From: Amycolatopsis tolypomycina
GTDB lineage: Bacteria > Actinomycetota > Actinomycetes > Mycobacteriales > Pseudonocardiaceae
Assembly (NCBI RefSeq): GCF_900105945.1
Contig: NZ_FNSO01000004.1
Location: 372,001-436,000, forward strand
Direction of reading: 5' to 3'
Length of the DNA: 64,000 nt
Shown: positions 27,348-36,204 of the stretch, one piece after another
How the letters are laid out: every line of letters starts with the position of its first letter
How positions within the stretch are numbered: position 1 is the first letter of the stretch
The notes under the pieces: model-generated
Seen by the model: the letters and a program-made list of their open reading frames with translations, nothing else
Databases searched by the model: none
Told to the model about the DNA's origin: nothing
Made by a program: the position numbers and the translations under genes

Positions 27348-28246
27348 CGTGGGTAGCGGGCTCCGTTCACCGTCACCCTCAGCGTGTACAGCGAGCTCGA
27401 AGCCGTGATGAACAGCTCGTTGCCCCGTGCGCCGCCGAAGGTGAAGTTCGAACAGATCTCCGGGATGCGTAGCTTGCCGATGCGGGTTCCGTCCGGGGCG
27501 AAGCAGTGCAGGCCGTCGTGAGCCGCCGCCCAGACCTGGCCTTCGCCGTCCACCCGTACTCCGTCGAAGCCGCCGCTGTCGCTCGTTGCGAAGATCTCGC
27601 CGCCCGTCAGCCCGCCGTTCTCGCCGACGGAGAACACCCTGATGTGGCTCGGGTTCTGACGCGTGTCCGCGATGTACAGCCGCGATTCGTCCGCCGAGAA
27701 CGCCAGGCCGTTCGGGCGGCTGAAGTCGTCGGCGGCGATCGTCACCGAGCCGTCCGGGGCTGCGCGGTACACGTGGCATGCGCCGATCTCGCTCTCCGCG
27801 CGGTACCCCTCGTAGTCACTGTCGATGCCGTAACTCGGGTCGGTGAACCAGATTGACCCGTCCGAGTGCTCGACGACGTCGTTCGGGCTGTTCAGCCGCT
27901 TGCCCCGGTACTCCGACGCCAGCACCGTGACCGACCCGTCGTGCTCGGTGCGCGTCACCCGACGCAGGCCCTGCTCGCAGCTGACGAGCCGCCCCCGGCG
28001 GTCGACCGTGTGGCCGTTCGCGTAGTTCGACGGCTGCCGGAAGACGCCGACGTGCCCGGTCGTCTCGTCCCAGCGGAGCGTGCGGTCGTTCGGGATGTCG
28101 CTGAACACCAGGTAGCGGCCGGCCGGGAAGTAGGCGGGCCCTTCGGTCCAGCGGCAGCCCGTGTGCAGGCGCTGCATCCACTCGTCGCCGTTGACGCGGG
28201 CGAACCGCTCGTCGAGCAGCTGGAAGTCGGTCTTGACCAGATCCAT
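27344..28246 (-). CDS. SMP-30/gluconolactonase family protein
   Basis: 300 aa six-bladed beta-propeller hydrolase. Conserved SMP-30 segments are CRWTEGPAYFP (metal-binding Glu), RLNSPNDVVEHSDGSIWFTD (Asn and Asp ligands), SRPNGLAFSADESRLYIAD and GGFDGVRVDGEGQVW. It probably opens sugar or other lactones using a divalent metal in the cytoplasm; no signal peptide is seen. It is divergent from an Lrp-family regulator gene, which may control it. Confidence 0.88.
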   Translation of the reverse strand: MDLVKTDFQLLDERFARVNGDEWMQRLHTGCRWTEGPAYFPAGRYLVFSDIPNDRTLRWDETTGHVGVFRQPSNYANGHTVDRRGRLVSCEQGLRRVTRTEHDGSVTVLASEYRGKRLNSPNDVVEHSDGSIWFTDPSYGIDSDYEGYRAESEIGACHVYRAAPDGSVTIAADDFSRPNGLAFSADESRLYIADTRQNPSHIRVFSVGENGGLTGGEIFATSDSGGFDGVRVDGEGQVWAAAHDGLHCFAPDGTRIGKLRIPEICSNFTFGGARGNELFITASSSLYTLRVTVNGARYPR

Positions 28247-28264
28247 CTCTCACCCCTAATGAAG

Positions 28265-28275
28265 TTCTGTCAGAA
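28265..28275. promoter_or_regulatory. Operator-like palindrome TTCTGTCAGAA
   Basis: A perfect 11-bp palindrome in the 61-bp divergent gap between the lactonase and Lrp-type genes. It is a candidate Lrp-type binding site, but short. Confidence 0.4.
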
Positions 28276-28307
28276 GCATGGAACACCGAACCTGATATGG
28301 TCAAGTC

Positions 28308-28754
28308 GTGGACGAAGTAGATCGAATCCTGTTGAACGAACTGCAGCGCGACGCGACGCAGGCGTATGCCGCCCTCGGCAGGGCCGTTGGGCTCTCCGCG
28401 GGCGCGGCCCACGAACGGGTGCGCAAGCTGCGGGAGCAGGACGTGATCCGGCGGACCACAGTGGACGTCGACCCGGCCGCCGTCGGCCGGGGGGTCGCGG
28501 CCTTCGTGCTCGTCGAAGCGAACGCCTGGATGGGCGACCACCCGGTGCGCGAAGCCCTCGAGGCGCTGCCGGAAGTCGTCGAGGCGCACGTCATCGCCGG
28601 TCCCGCGTCGCTGCTGGTCAAGGTGCGCACGGCGACGACCGAAGACCTCCAGGCGTCGCTGCGCCGCCTCTTCGCGATCGACGGCGTCACCGGCACACAG
28701 ACGATCGTGGTCCTCGAATCCTTCTTCGAGCGGCCGGTGGACACCCGGGGCTGA
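28308..28754 (+). CDS. Lrp/AsnC family transcriptional regulator
   Basis: 148 aa, GTG start. N-terminal winged HTH (about 4-50, DRILLNELQRDATQAYAALG, LSAGAAHERVRKLREQDVI) and a C-terminal RAM ligand domain (about 65-140, AHVIAGPASLLVKVRTATT). Lrp-type proteins form octamers that sense amino acids or related ligands. It is divergent from the SMP-30 gene at 60 bp, so that gene is its most likely target. Confidence 0.9.
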   Translation: MDEVDRILLNELQRDATQAYAALGRAVGLSAGAAHERVRKLREQDVIRRTTVDVDPAAVGRGVAAFVLVEANAWMGDHPVREALEALPEVVEAHVIAGPASLLVKVRTATTEDLQASLRRLFAIDGVTGTQTIVVLESFFERPVDTRG

Positions 28755-28839
28755 ACCCGCCGCCACTCCGATGGCCCTCCGCCGTGCGCACTACTGTGCA
28801 ATGCGTGGTACCTTCTCAAGCGTAAGACTGGAGGGTGCA

Positions 28840-29163
28840 GTGGAGATCAGTCAGCTGCTCAAGGGCGTGCTCGACCTCGCCGTCCTCGCGGTGCTCCGCG
28901 AAGAAGACGGCTACGGGTACGACGTCCTGAGAAGACTCCGGGCCGCCGGCTTGGACGAGGTGGGGGACGCGTCGGTGTACGGAACGCTCCGCAGGCTCTA
29001 CAAGGCCGGCCTGCTGACTTCGTACGTGGTGCCCAGCGAAGAGGGGCCCCACCGCAAGTACTACAGCCTGAACGAGCCGGGCCGGGCGCGCCTCGCGGAG
29101 TCGGGCAAGACGTGGCAGAGCTTCGCATCGACGATGAACGTGCTTTTGGGAGAGGCAGCATGA
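28840..29163 (+). CDS. PadR family transcriptional regulator
   Basis: 107 aa from the GTG at 28840 after GGAGGG; an upstream ATG would add 23 residues without a good ribosome site. The typical PadR core is LLKGVLDLAVLAVLREEDGYGYD, with the wing at RKYYSLNEPGRARL. It overlaps the next gene (ATGA), which encodes a HAAS-domain membrane protein. PadR-HAAS pairs recur in many Gram-positive bacteria, with PadR repressing the pair. Confidence 0.92.
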   Translation: MEISQLLKGVLDLAVLAVLREEDGYGYDVLRRLRAAGLDEVGDASVYGTLRRLYKAGLLTSYVVPSEEGPHRKYYSLNEPGRARLAESGKTWQSFASTMNVLLGEAA

Positions 29164-30389
29164 GCGAGAAGCCGACCGCCGTGCGGGTGTATCTGGCGCG
29201 GGTCCGGACCGCGCTCGCCGACCTGCCCGCGAGCGAGATCGAAGAGATCCTCGAGGACGTCCGCCCGCACCTGGCGGAACTGGAGGCCGAGCTGGGGGAG
29301 GGTGCCCGCGTCGAGGCCCTCATCGAACGGCTCGGCTCGCCGGAGAGCTACGCCGCCGAGCTGCGCGCGTCCGGTGGGTACCCGGCGCCGGGGGAGGGCA
29401 CCACGCAGGTGCTCGCCACCCCGGCCGCGCCCAGCCTGGTGAAGCCGCGGATCGCGTTGTGGGGCCTGGTGTTCAGCTCGCTGGCGTTCGCGCTGCTGGC
29501 GTTCGGCGCGGCCGTCTCCCGCGACCCCGACGTGTTCCTCGGCGTGCTGTTGTTCGGGCCGGTGTTCCTCGTCAGCCTGGCGCTGCTCCTGCGCGGCGGG
29601 GTCGAGCCGGTGCTGGCCCTGCCGGAAGCCGGGTGGCTGCGCGCCACCATGGCGAAGGCCCGCGGGCAGGAGGACGCCGGCAAGCTCCTGCGCTACCTCG
29701 GTTCGCTCAAGCCGGCGTGGTGGGTGCTGTGCGCGGTCGTGCTGATCGCGTTCGGGCTGCTGTTCATGCTGCAGCGCCGGAGCGGGGTGCTGCTGCTGCC
29801 GTTCCTGATCCTCGCGGCGGTGGGGGCGCTGTGGGCCGGCCCGCGGGTGCGTTCCGACCGCCGGCTGCTGTGGGTGGCCGTGCCGATCTCGGCCTTCGTC
29901 ATCGGCGGTGCGCTCGGCGGGTTCGGCGCGGCGATCGACCTGTTCGCCCGCGGGCACTCCTACTCGGGCCCGTCGTCGTACTACCCGTCGTCGTCCGACA
30001 ACTACGGCAACGACCAGCTGACCTACGGCGGCCGCGGCATCGAGAACGTCTACGCCTTCGACGCCGAGGGCAAGCCGCTGACCGAGATCTACCTCTACGA
30101 CGAAGAGGGCAGGCCGATCACCGTGACCCGCTACGGCTGCGAGCGCTCGAGCGGCAGCAAGCAGAAGATCGGCGAGGACAACCGGTTCCCGCGGCCGAAG
30201 ATCGAGCAGGGCGTCACCGACGACCAGGGCAACTACAACGGCTACAACGGTTACCGCGGTGCCTGCCGGGAGCTGGCGGGCGTGCCGTTCAGCGCCGCGA
30301 TCCCGAAGGTGACGGTGCCGCCCACGACCACGGCCGCCACCACACCGCCGTCTTCGTCCACGCCGGCCTCGCCGACGCCGACGAAGTAG
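29160..30389 (+). CDS. HAAS-domain membrane protein
   Basis: 409 aa. The N-terminal HAAS/DUF1700-like helical domain (about 5-75, YLARVRTALADLPASEIEEI... RLGSPESYAAEL) sits in the cytoplasm. Membrane helices follow at about 100-165 and 195-265. After them comes an extracytoplasmic Tyr/Ser/Asn-rich domain with two Cys and a Pro/Thr/Ser tail (PPTTTAATTPPSSSTPASP) that could cross the cell wall. The PadR gene is upstream with overlapping start. The role is unknown; a membrane stress response is inferred from the PadR pairing. Confidence 0.82.
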   Translation: MSEKPTAVRVYLARVRTALADLPASEIEEILEDVRPHLAELEAELGEGARVEALIERLGSPESYAAELRASGGYPAPGEGTTQVLATPAAPSLVKPRIALWGLVFSSLAFALLAFGAAVSRDPDVFLGVLLFGPVFLVSLALLLRGGVEPVLALPEAGWLRATMAKARGQEDAGKLLRYLGSLKPAWWVLCAVVLIAFGLLFMLQRRSGVLLLPFLILAAVGALWAGPRVRSDRRLLWVAVPISAFVIGGALGGFGAAIDLFARGHSYSGPSSYYPSSSDNYGNDQLTYGGRGIENVYAFDAEGKPLTEIYLYDEEGRPITVTRYGCERSSGSKQKIGEDNRFPRPKIEQGVTDDQGNYNGYNGYRGACRELAGVPFSAAIPKVTVPPTTTAATTPPSSSTPASPTPTK

Positions 30390-30396
30390 GGGGAAC

Positions 30397-30434
30397 GAAC
30401 GCCGGGAGCGGGGTCGGGGCCGCTCCCGGCGTTC
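30397..30434 (+). terminator. Strong hairpin terminator
   Basis: 15-nt arms GAACGCCGGGAGCGG (30397-30411) and CCGCTCCCGGCGTTC (30420-30434) with an 8-nt loop, 7 bp after the HAAS gene stop. Confidence 0.8.
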
Positions 30435-30491
30435 ACCCGATCCGAACACGCCGGAAACGTCCCGCCAACGCGGGCGTGCTGAGCTGGGCGG

Positions 30492-31436
30492 GTGCTGCCG
30501 GAAGCCTTCGCGCCGCGGACCAGAACGGTCCACGGGTACGAGCGCGCCTACCGGATGGCCGGGCGCGGGCCCGCGGTGCTGTTCCTGCACGGCATCGGCG
30601 ACGACTCGTCGACGTGGCTGGAGCTGCTGACGTCCCTGGCGGACGACTTCACGGTCATCGCGCCCGACCTGCTCGGCCACGGCTTTTCGGCGAAACCGCG
30701 TGCGGACTACTCGGTCGCCGCCTACGCGTGCGGCATGCGCGACCTGCTGACCACGCTCGACGTCGACCGGGTGACGGTGGTCGGGCACTCCCTCGGCGGC
30801 GGGGTCGCGATGCAGTTCGCCTACCAGTTCCCGGAACGCTGCGAACGCCTGGTCCTGGTGGGCTCGGGCGGGGTCGGCGCGAGCGTCCACCCGCTGCTGC
30901 GGCTGGCGGCGGCGCCGGGCGCGGGACTGCTGCTGCCGCTGCTGGGAGCCCGGCCGGCGTTGCCGGTGCTGCGCGGACTGGCCGGGCTGCTGCGGATTTC
31001 CGACGACCTCGACTACGTGGTCGCCCGCTACCTGCGGCTGGTCGAGCCGGGCACGCGGTCGGCGTTCCTGCGGACGCTGCGCTCGGTCGTCGACTGGCGC
31101 GGGCAGGTGGTGAACATGGTGGACCGGTGCTACCTGACCGAGGGCATCCCGACGTTGCTGGTGTGGGGGACGGAGGACAGCGTGGTCCCGAGCGGCCACG
31201 CGCTGCGCGCGCACCGGGCGATGCCGGGCAGCAGGCTGGTGCTGTTCGAGGGGGCCGGCCACTTCCCCCACCGCTCGGACCCGCGGCGGTTCGCGGAGAT
31301 CCTGCGCGAGTTCCTGTCTTCGACCCCACCGGCGAGCTACGACCGCGCCCGGTGGGGCGAGCTCCTGCGTGCGGGCCGCCCGGAGGAGATGGCCGACCCG
31401 GCCGGCGACGCTCCTGTGGTGTCTTCGGGCACCTGA
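30492..31436 (+). CDS. Alpha/beta hydrolase
   Basis: 314 aa, GTG start. The oxyanion-hole HG is in LFLHGIGDDSSTW, the nucleophile Ser100 in GHSLGGG, the acid in LLVWGTEDSVVP, and the catalytic His in GAGHFPHRSDP. It belongs to the broad hydrolase-fold family (esterase, lipase or C-C hydrolase). There is no signal peptide. The substrate is not predictable. It is monocistronic, with a hairpin upstream and a repeat-rich region downstream. Confidence 0.88.
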   Translation: MLPEAFAPRTRTVHGYERAYRMAGRGPAVLFLHGIGDDSSTWLELLTSLADDFTVIAPDLLGHGFSAKPRADYSVAAYACGMRDLLTTLDVDRVTVVGHSLGGGVAMQFAYQFPERCERLVLVGSGGVGASVHPLLRLAAAPGAGLLLPLLGARPALPVLRGLAGLLRISDDLDYVVARYLRLVEPGTRSAFLRTLRSVVDWRGQVVNMVDRCYLTEGIPTLLVWGTEDSVVPSGHALRAHRAMPGSRLVLFEGAGHFPHRSDPRRFAEILREFLSSTPPASYDRARWGELLRAGRPEEMADPAGDAPVVSSGT

Positions 31437-31589
31437 GCAGCCCCCGGTTTCCACGCTACCGGCGGGCACCGACGGTTCCGGGCCATCGGCGGGGCCGGTG
31501 TGGACTACCAGGGCTGTGGCTCGGAGTTGTGGACAACCCGGGCCGCCTCGGGCCGGGACTGACGAAACTGTCGGACCTTCCCGGTAGCG

Positions 31590-31885
31590 TGGAAAACGGG
31601 GGCTGCTCGGTCGCGGTGGCTCGGACTCACGGCCTGGGACCGGGTGACTGGACCCGGGCTCGGGCCGGGTGGCTCGGACCCGAGGCTCGGTCCTGGTGGC
31701 TCGGAGGTGGGGGTTCGGTCGCGGTGGCTCGGACCCGAGGCTCGGTCCTGGTGACTTGGAGCCGGGGCTCGGGCCGGGTGGCTGTGGCTCGGTCCCGTGG
31801 CTTGGACCCGGTGGCTGTGGCTCGGTCCCGGTGGTTCGGACCGGGGCAGGCGAACCAGGGAGGCGGACCGGGAGCTCGGACACGA
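31590..31885. repeat. Degenerate GGTGGCTCGGACC-type tandem repeats
   Basis: About 300 bp made of imperfect repeats of GGTGGCTCGGACC, GAGGCTCGGTCCTGGTG and related words; GTGGCTCGGACCCGAGGCTC recurs 55 bp apart (31669 and 31724). Several open frames cross it in both directions, but they only reflect the repeats and have no credible ribosome sites. I see no gene here. Confidence 0.7.
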
Positions 31886-32003
31886 GGGCACCCGAGAACA
31901 CGGGCACCCGAGAACACGGGCACCCCAGGACACGGGGGCACCCGAGAACACGGGCACCCCAGGACACACGGGCACCCGAGAACACAGGCACCCGAGGACA
32001 CGG
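31886..32003. repeat. 16-bp minisatellite
   Basis: Seven tandem units of 16-18 bp with consensus GGGCACCCGAGAACAC; some units read GGGCACCCCAGGACAC. It is followed immediately by the terminator at 32006. Such arrays vary in copy number by slippage. Confidence 0.85.
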
Positions 32004-32005
32004 CA

Positions 32006-32033
32006 AAGGCCGCCTCCCGGGGGAGGCGGCCTT
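32006..32033 (-). terminator. Terminator of the 32049 gene
   Basis: Perfect 13-bp stem AAGGCCGCCTCCC / GGGAGGCGGCCTT with a 2-nt loop, 15 bp downstream of the minus-strand stress protein gene. Confidence 0.85.
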
Positions 32034-32048
32034 CACTCTTCCGATGGG

Positions 32049-32573
32049 TCAGTGGCCGAACGCGCTGCGCGCCGCGAGGTCTGCCAGCAGGGCGCGGCCC
32101 TTCTCGGCGTTGCGTGGCTGGGACAGGACGTCGTAGCGGCGGGCCACCAGCTGGCTCTGCGAGATGAACCCGCGCTTGTTGCGGTTCACCGCGTAGCCCA
32201 GCGCGCCGAAGAGCAGGTTGAACCCGAGACCGGCGACGAGGCCGATCACGATGGGGACCAGGCCGGCGCCGGGGTTCAGCAGGCTGAGCATCAGGCCGAG
32301 GAACAAACCGAACAGCGCGCCGGACGTTGCTGCGCTGCTCAGCACGCGACCCCAGGACATCTTGCCCGCGACCCGCTCGACGAGCATCGGTTCCACGCCC
32401 ACGATCGTGACGTCGGTGACGGGGAAGTCCGCGCCCGCGAGGTGGTCGACCGCCCGCTGTGCCTGCTCGTAGGACTCGTACGAACCGATCGGCCAGCCGG
32501 TGGGCAGGGTCGGCAGCTGGGGCCGGGCCTGCGGCTGTCCGATCGTGGTCTGCTGCGTGAATGCTGTGGTCAT
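32049..32573 (-). CDS. YflT-type general stress protein with membrane hairpin
   Basis: 174 aa from the ATG at 32573, after GAGAGGTGAG. The N-terminal YflT/GSP17M-like domain (about 25-65, GSYESYEQAQRAVDHLAGAD, VTDVTIVGV) is followed by two membrane segments (about 80-125) and a short basic tail. Members of this family are induced by heat or osmotic stress in Bacillus. The molecular role is unknown. The gene stands alone and ends at a strong terminator. Confidence 0.82.
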   Translation of the reverse strand: MTTAFTQQTTIGQPQARPQLPTLPTGWPIGSYESYEQAQRAVDHLAGADFPVTDVTIVGVEPMLVERVAGKMSWGRVLSSAATSGALFGLFLGLMLSLLNPGAGLVPIVIGLVAGLGFNLLFGALGYAVNRNKRGFISQSQLVARRYDVLSQPRNAEKGRALLADLAARSAFGH

Positions 32574-32716
32574 CGATCTCACCTCTCTTGTCCCGTTCAA
32601 CGTGCGGGGACCCCGGTTTTCCTCCCGGACGGGCGAATTCACAGACTCTTCTCAGCCGGGCAACCCGGGCAAACCAGCCATCGCCGCAATGGATCAAAAA
32701 GATACCTTTGTTCCGG

Positions 32717-32776
32717 TTGACCCGGCGAGGCTGACCGGGTAGGAAGGACCGGCAAAGGATTCATACCAAACCTTTG
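32717..32776 (+). promoter_or_regulatory. Promoter and operator of the amine catabolic operon
   Basis: -35 TTGACC (32717-32722), 17-bp spacer, -10 TAGGAA (32740-32745). A palindrome CAAAGG (32753-32758) / CCTTTG (32771-32776) begins at the predicted transcription start, a position suited to repression. The glutamine synthetase-like gene starts 8 bp after it. Confidence 0.6.
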
Positions 32777-32784
32777 GGGCGACG

Positions 32785-34149
32785 ATGGCACGCAGGCGAG
32801 GCATGCTCACGCTCGACGAACTCCGGGCGCGCGTGGACGCGGGCACGATCGACACCGTGCTCGTCGCGCTCACGGACATGCAGGGCAGGCTCCAGGGCAA
32901 GCGCTGCTCGGCCGAGTACTTCCTGGACGAGGTCGTCGGCCACGCCACCGAGGCCTGCAACTACCTCCTCGCCGTCGACGTCGACATGAACACCGTCGAC
33001 GGCTACGCGCTCTCCTCCTGGGACAGCGGCTACGGCGACTTCGTGCTGCGCCCCGACTTCGACACCCTGCGGGAGATCCCCTGGCAGGAGGGCACCGCGC
33101 TGGTGCTGGCCGACGTCGAGCGCGTGCAGGGCGGCGCAGTCAGCGTGTCGCCTCGCCAGATCCTGCGCCGCCAGCTCGACCGGCTCGCCGAGCGCGGGCT
33201 CGCCGCCTACGTCGGCACCGAGCTCGAGTTCATCGTCTTCGACGACACCTACGAAGCAGCCTGGGACAAGCGCTACCACGGCCTCAAGCCCGCCAACCAG
33301 TACAACGTCGACTACTCGATGCTCGGCACCGCGCGGCTGGAACCGCTGCTGCGCCGCATCCGCAACGACATGGCCGGCGCCGGGCTCTACCCCGAGTCCG
33401 CCAAGGGCGAGTGCAACCCCGGCCAGCAGGAGATCGCCTTCCGCTACACCGACGCGCTCGCGACCTGCGACAACCACAGCGTCTACAAGAACGGCGCCAA
33501 GGAGATCGCCGCGCAGGAGGGCAAGAGCCTCACCTTCATGGCGAAGTACAACGAGCGCGAGGGCAACTCCTGCCACATCCACATCAGCCTGCGCTCCACC
33601 GAGGGCCGGGCCGTCCTGGCCGGTGACGGCGAGCACGGCTTCTCGAAGCTGATGGAGCACTTCCTCGCCGGCCAGCTCGCCGGGCTGCACGAGCTGACGT
33701 ACTTCTTCGCGCCGAACATCAACTCCTACAAGCGGTTCGTGCCCGGCAGCTTCGCGCCGACGGCGATCGCCTGGGGCACCGACAACCGCACCTGCGCGCT
33801 GCGCGTCGTCGGGCACGGCGAGTCGCTGCGCGTCGAAAACCGCGTGCCGGGTGGCGACGTCAACCCGTACCTCGCCGTCGCCGCGCTCATCGCCGCCGGG
33901 CTGCACGGCATCGAAAACGAGCTGGAGCTCGAAGAGCCCTTCGCCGGCAACGCCTACAACTCCGACCGTGGCACCGTGCCGACCACCCTGCCCGAGGCCG
34001 CCGCGGCCCTCGCGGGCAGCGACCTGGCGCGCGGGGCGTTCGGCGACGACGTCGTCGACCACTACCTGAACGCGGCGAAGATCGAGATCGACGCCTACAA
34101 CGCCGCCGTCACCGACTGGGAGCTGATCCGTGGCTTCGAACGACTCTAG
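32785..34149 (+). CDS. Glutamine synthetase family protein (gamma-glutamyl amine ligase)
   Basis: 454 aa. It has a GS fold with the conserved TELEFIVFD, KGECNPGQQEIAFRY (metal site), NSCHIHISLR and NRVPGGDVNPYLAVAALI segments. It lacks the adenylylation loop Tyr context of GlnA and resembles the GlnA3/GlnA4/PuuA group, which joins glutamate to polyamines or ethanolamine rather than ammonia. The next three genes encode a gamma-glutamyl hydrolase, an aldehyde dehydrogenase and an SDR, which supports amine catabolism. The substrate (ethanolamine or putrescine type) is open. Confidence 0.88.
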   Translation: MARRRGMLTLDELRARVDAGTIDTVLVALTDMQGRLQGKRCSAEYFLDEVVGHATEACNYLLAVDVDMNTVDGYALSSWDSGYGDFVLRPDFDTLREIPWQEGTALVLADVERVQGGAVSVSPRQILRRQLDRLAERGLAAYVGTELEFIVFDDTYEAAWDKRYHGLKPANQYNVDYSMLGTARLEPLLRRIRNDMAGAGLYPESAKGECNPGQQEIAFRYTDALATCDNHSVYKNGAKEIAAQEGKSLTFMAKYNEREGNSCHIHISLRSTEGRAVLAGDGEHGFSKLMEHFLAGQLAGLHELTYFFAPNINSYKRFVPGSFAPTAIAWGTDNRTCALRVVGHGESLRVENRVPGGDVNPYLAVAALIAAGLHGIENELELEEPFAGNAYNSDRGTVPTTLPEAAAALAGSDLARGAFGDDVVDHYLNAAKIEIDAYNAAVTDWELIRGFERL

Positions 34150-34840
34150 GCCGGTGATCGGGCTCTCCAGCTACCTGGAACCCGCGAAGTTCCTGGTCTG
34201 GGACACCGAGGCGGTGCTGCTGCACCGCGTCTACGTCGACTGCGTCGTCGCGGCGGGTGGCATCCCGGTGCTGCTGCCGCCGGTCTCCGACGCGTACGAG
34301 AAGCTGGTGTCCACTGTGGACGGGCTGGTGCTCACCGGCGGCGCCGACGTCGAGCCCGCGCGCTACGGCCACGAGCCGCACCCGGCCACCTACGTCCGGC
34401 CGGAGCGGGACGCCTTCGAGTTCGGCCTGTTCGAAGCGGCCCGGCGCGCACGCAAGCCGGTGCTCGGCGTGTGCCGCGGCCTGCAGGTGATGAGCGTCGC
34501 CCTCGGCGGCACGCTCACCCAGCACCTGCCCGAGAGCGCGAACACGACCGACCACCAGCCCGCGCCCGCGACGTTCGGCCGGGGCACGGTCACCCTCGCC
34601 GAAGGCAGCCGGGCGGCGGCGATCCTCGGCCCCGAAACCAAGACCCTCTGCTACCACCACCAGGCGATCGACCGGCTCGGCACCGGCCTCGAAGCCGTCG
34701 GCTGGGCGGAAGACGGCACCATCGAGGCCGCTGAACTACCTGGTGAGTTCACCCTCGGCGTCCAGTGGCACCCGGAGCAGGACACCGACGACGTCCGGCT
34801 GTTCCAGGCTCTCGTCGAAGCGAGCAAGGAGAACCGATGA
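34130..34840 (+). CDS. puuD: Gamma-glutamyl-gamma-aminobutyrate hydrolase family protein (PuuD type)
   Basis: 236 aa, GTG start, overlapping the ligase gene by 20 bp. It is a class I glutamine amidotransferase-like peptidase: nucleophile Cys115 in LGVCRGLQVMS, catalytic His and Glu in VQWHPEQD. TGGADVEPARYG near residue 70 is typical of PuuD. It would release glutamate from the gamma-glutamyl product after oxidation. Position and overlap place it in the same operon. Confidence 0.9.
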   Translation: MASNDSRPVIGLSSYLEPAKFLVWDTEAVLLHRVYVDCVVAAGGIPVLLPPVSDAYEKLVSTVDGLVLTGGADVEPARYGHEPHPATYVRPERDAFEFGLFEAARRARKPVLGVCRGLQVMSVALGGTLTQHLPESANTTDHQPAPATFGRGTVTLAEGSRAAAILGPETKTLCYHHQAIDRLGTGLEAVGWAEDGTIEAAELPGEFTLGVQWHPEQDTDDVRLFQALVEASKENR

Positions 34841-36204
34841 CCACGAGTTTCGACGTCCTCAACCCGGCCACGGAGGAGGTGGTGCGGAGCGTCCCGGAAA
34901 CCAGCGTCGAAGAGACGGATGCGGCGATCGCCCGTGCCCACAAGGCGTTCCCGGCCTGGCGCGACGTCGCCCCCGGCGACCGCGCGCGGCTGCTGCGCCG
35001 CTTCGCCGACGCCGTCGAGGCCGACATCGAGCACCTCGCCCGGCTCGAGGTCGAGAACTCCGGGCACACCATCGGCAACGCCCGCTGGGAAGCCGGCAAC
35101 GTCCGCGACGTCCTCAACTACTACTCCGCCGCCCCGGAACGCCTGATCGGCAAGCAGATCCCGGTGCCGGGCGGCATCAACGTCACCTTCCAGGAGCCAC
35201 TGGGCGTCGTCGGCGTGATCGTGCCGTGGAACTTCCCGATGCCGATCGCCGGCTGGGGCTTCGCGCCCGCGCTCGCCGCCGGCAACACCGTCGTCCTCAA
35301 GCCCGCCGAGCTGACGCCGCTGACCGCCCTCCGGCTGGCCGAGCTGGCGCGCGAAGCAGGCATCCCCGAGGACGTCTTCCAGGTCCTGCCCGGCAAGGGG
35401 TCGGTGGTCGGACAGCGGTTCGTCGACCACCCGGCCGTGCGGAAGGTCGTCTTCACCGGCTCCACCGAGGTCGGCAAGCAGATCATGGCCGGCTGCGCGG
35501 CCCAGGTGAAGCGCGTGACGCTGGAGCTCGGCGGCAAGAACGCCAACATCGTCTTCGCCGACTCCGACCTGGAGAAGGCCGCGGCGACCGCGCCCTACGG
35601 CGTCTTCGACAACGCCGGCCAGGACTGCTGCGCCCGGTCGCTGATCCTCGTGCAGGCCAGCGCGTACGACCGGTTCATGGAGCTCCTGGAGCCCGCGGTG
35701 CACGGCGTCGTCGTCGGCGACCCCGGCGACGAGAAGACCGAGATGGGCCCGCTGATCTCGGCCGCGCACCGGGACAAGGTCGCCTCCTACGTCCCGGACG
35801 ATGCGCCCGTCGCGTTCCGCGGCACCGCGCCCGCCGGGCCCGGCTTCTGGTTCCCGCCGACCGTCGTCACCCCGCCCGACCTGCGCCACCCGCTCGCCGC
35901 GGAAGAGGTGTTCGGCCCGGTCGTCGCCGTCGTGCCCTTCGCGGAAGAGGCCGACGCGATCCGGATGGCCAACGCGACCGAGTACGGCCTGTCCGGCTCG
36001 ATCTGGACCCGCGACGCCGGCCGCGCGTTCCGAGTTGCGCGCGGCGTCGAATCCGGCAACCTCTCGGTGAACTCGCACTCGTCGGTGCGCTACTGGACGC
36101 CGTTCGGCGGCTTCAAGCAGTCCGGCCTCGGCCGCGAGCTCGGCCCGGACGCCGCCGCGGCGTTCACCGAAACCAAGAACGTCTTTCTGAGCACGGAGGA
36201 GTAA
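34837..36204 (+). CDS. Aldehyde dehydrogenase family protein
   Basis: 455 aa from the ATG at 34837 (ATGA overlap with the hydrolase gene). NAD site FTGSTEVGKQIM; general base Glu in LELGGKNANIV; catalytic Cys264 in NAGQDCCARS; EEVFGPVVAVVPF near the C-terminus. It would oxidise a gamma-glutamylated aminoaldehyde to the acid, the PuuC-like step. The hydrolase before it and the SDR after it support that role. Confidence 0.93.
   Translation: MTTSFDVLNPATEEVVRSVPETSVEETDAAIARAHKAFPAWRDVAPGDRARLLRRFADAVEADIEHLARLEVENSGHTIGNARWEAGNVRDVLNYYSAAPERLIGKQIPVPGGINVTFQEPLGVVGVIVPWNFPMPIAGWGFAPALAAGNTVVLKPAELTPLTALRLAELAREAGIPEDVFQVLPGKGSVVGQRFVDHPAVRKVVFTGSTEVGKQIMAGCAAQVKRVTLELGGKNANIVFADSDLEKAAATAPYGVFDNAGQDCCARSLILVQASAYDRFMELLEPAVHGVVVGDPGDEKTEMGPLISAAHRDKVASYVPDDAPVAFRGTAPAGPGFWFPPTVVTPPDLRHPLAAEEVFGPVVAVVPFAEEADAIRMANATEYGLSGSIWTRDAGRAFRVARGVESGNLSVNSHSSVRYWTPFGGFKQSGLGRELGPDAAAAFTETKNVFLSTEE

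Noticed and set aside
31437..32005. Pro/Arg-rich protein genes in the repeat region
   Set aside because: Open frames exist in several phases on both strands because the repeats lack stops; none has a ribosome site or non-repeat sequence.
29061..32036. A 991-codon open frame on the minus strand
   Set aside because: It crosses the HAAS and hydrolase genes and the repeat region. Its sequence is Arg/Gln-rich shadow coding and repeated Pro-rich words.
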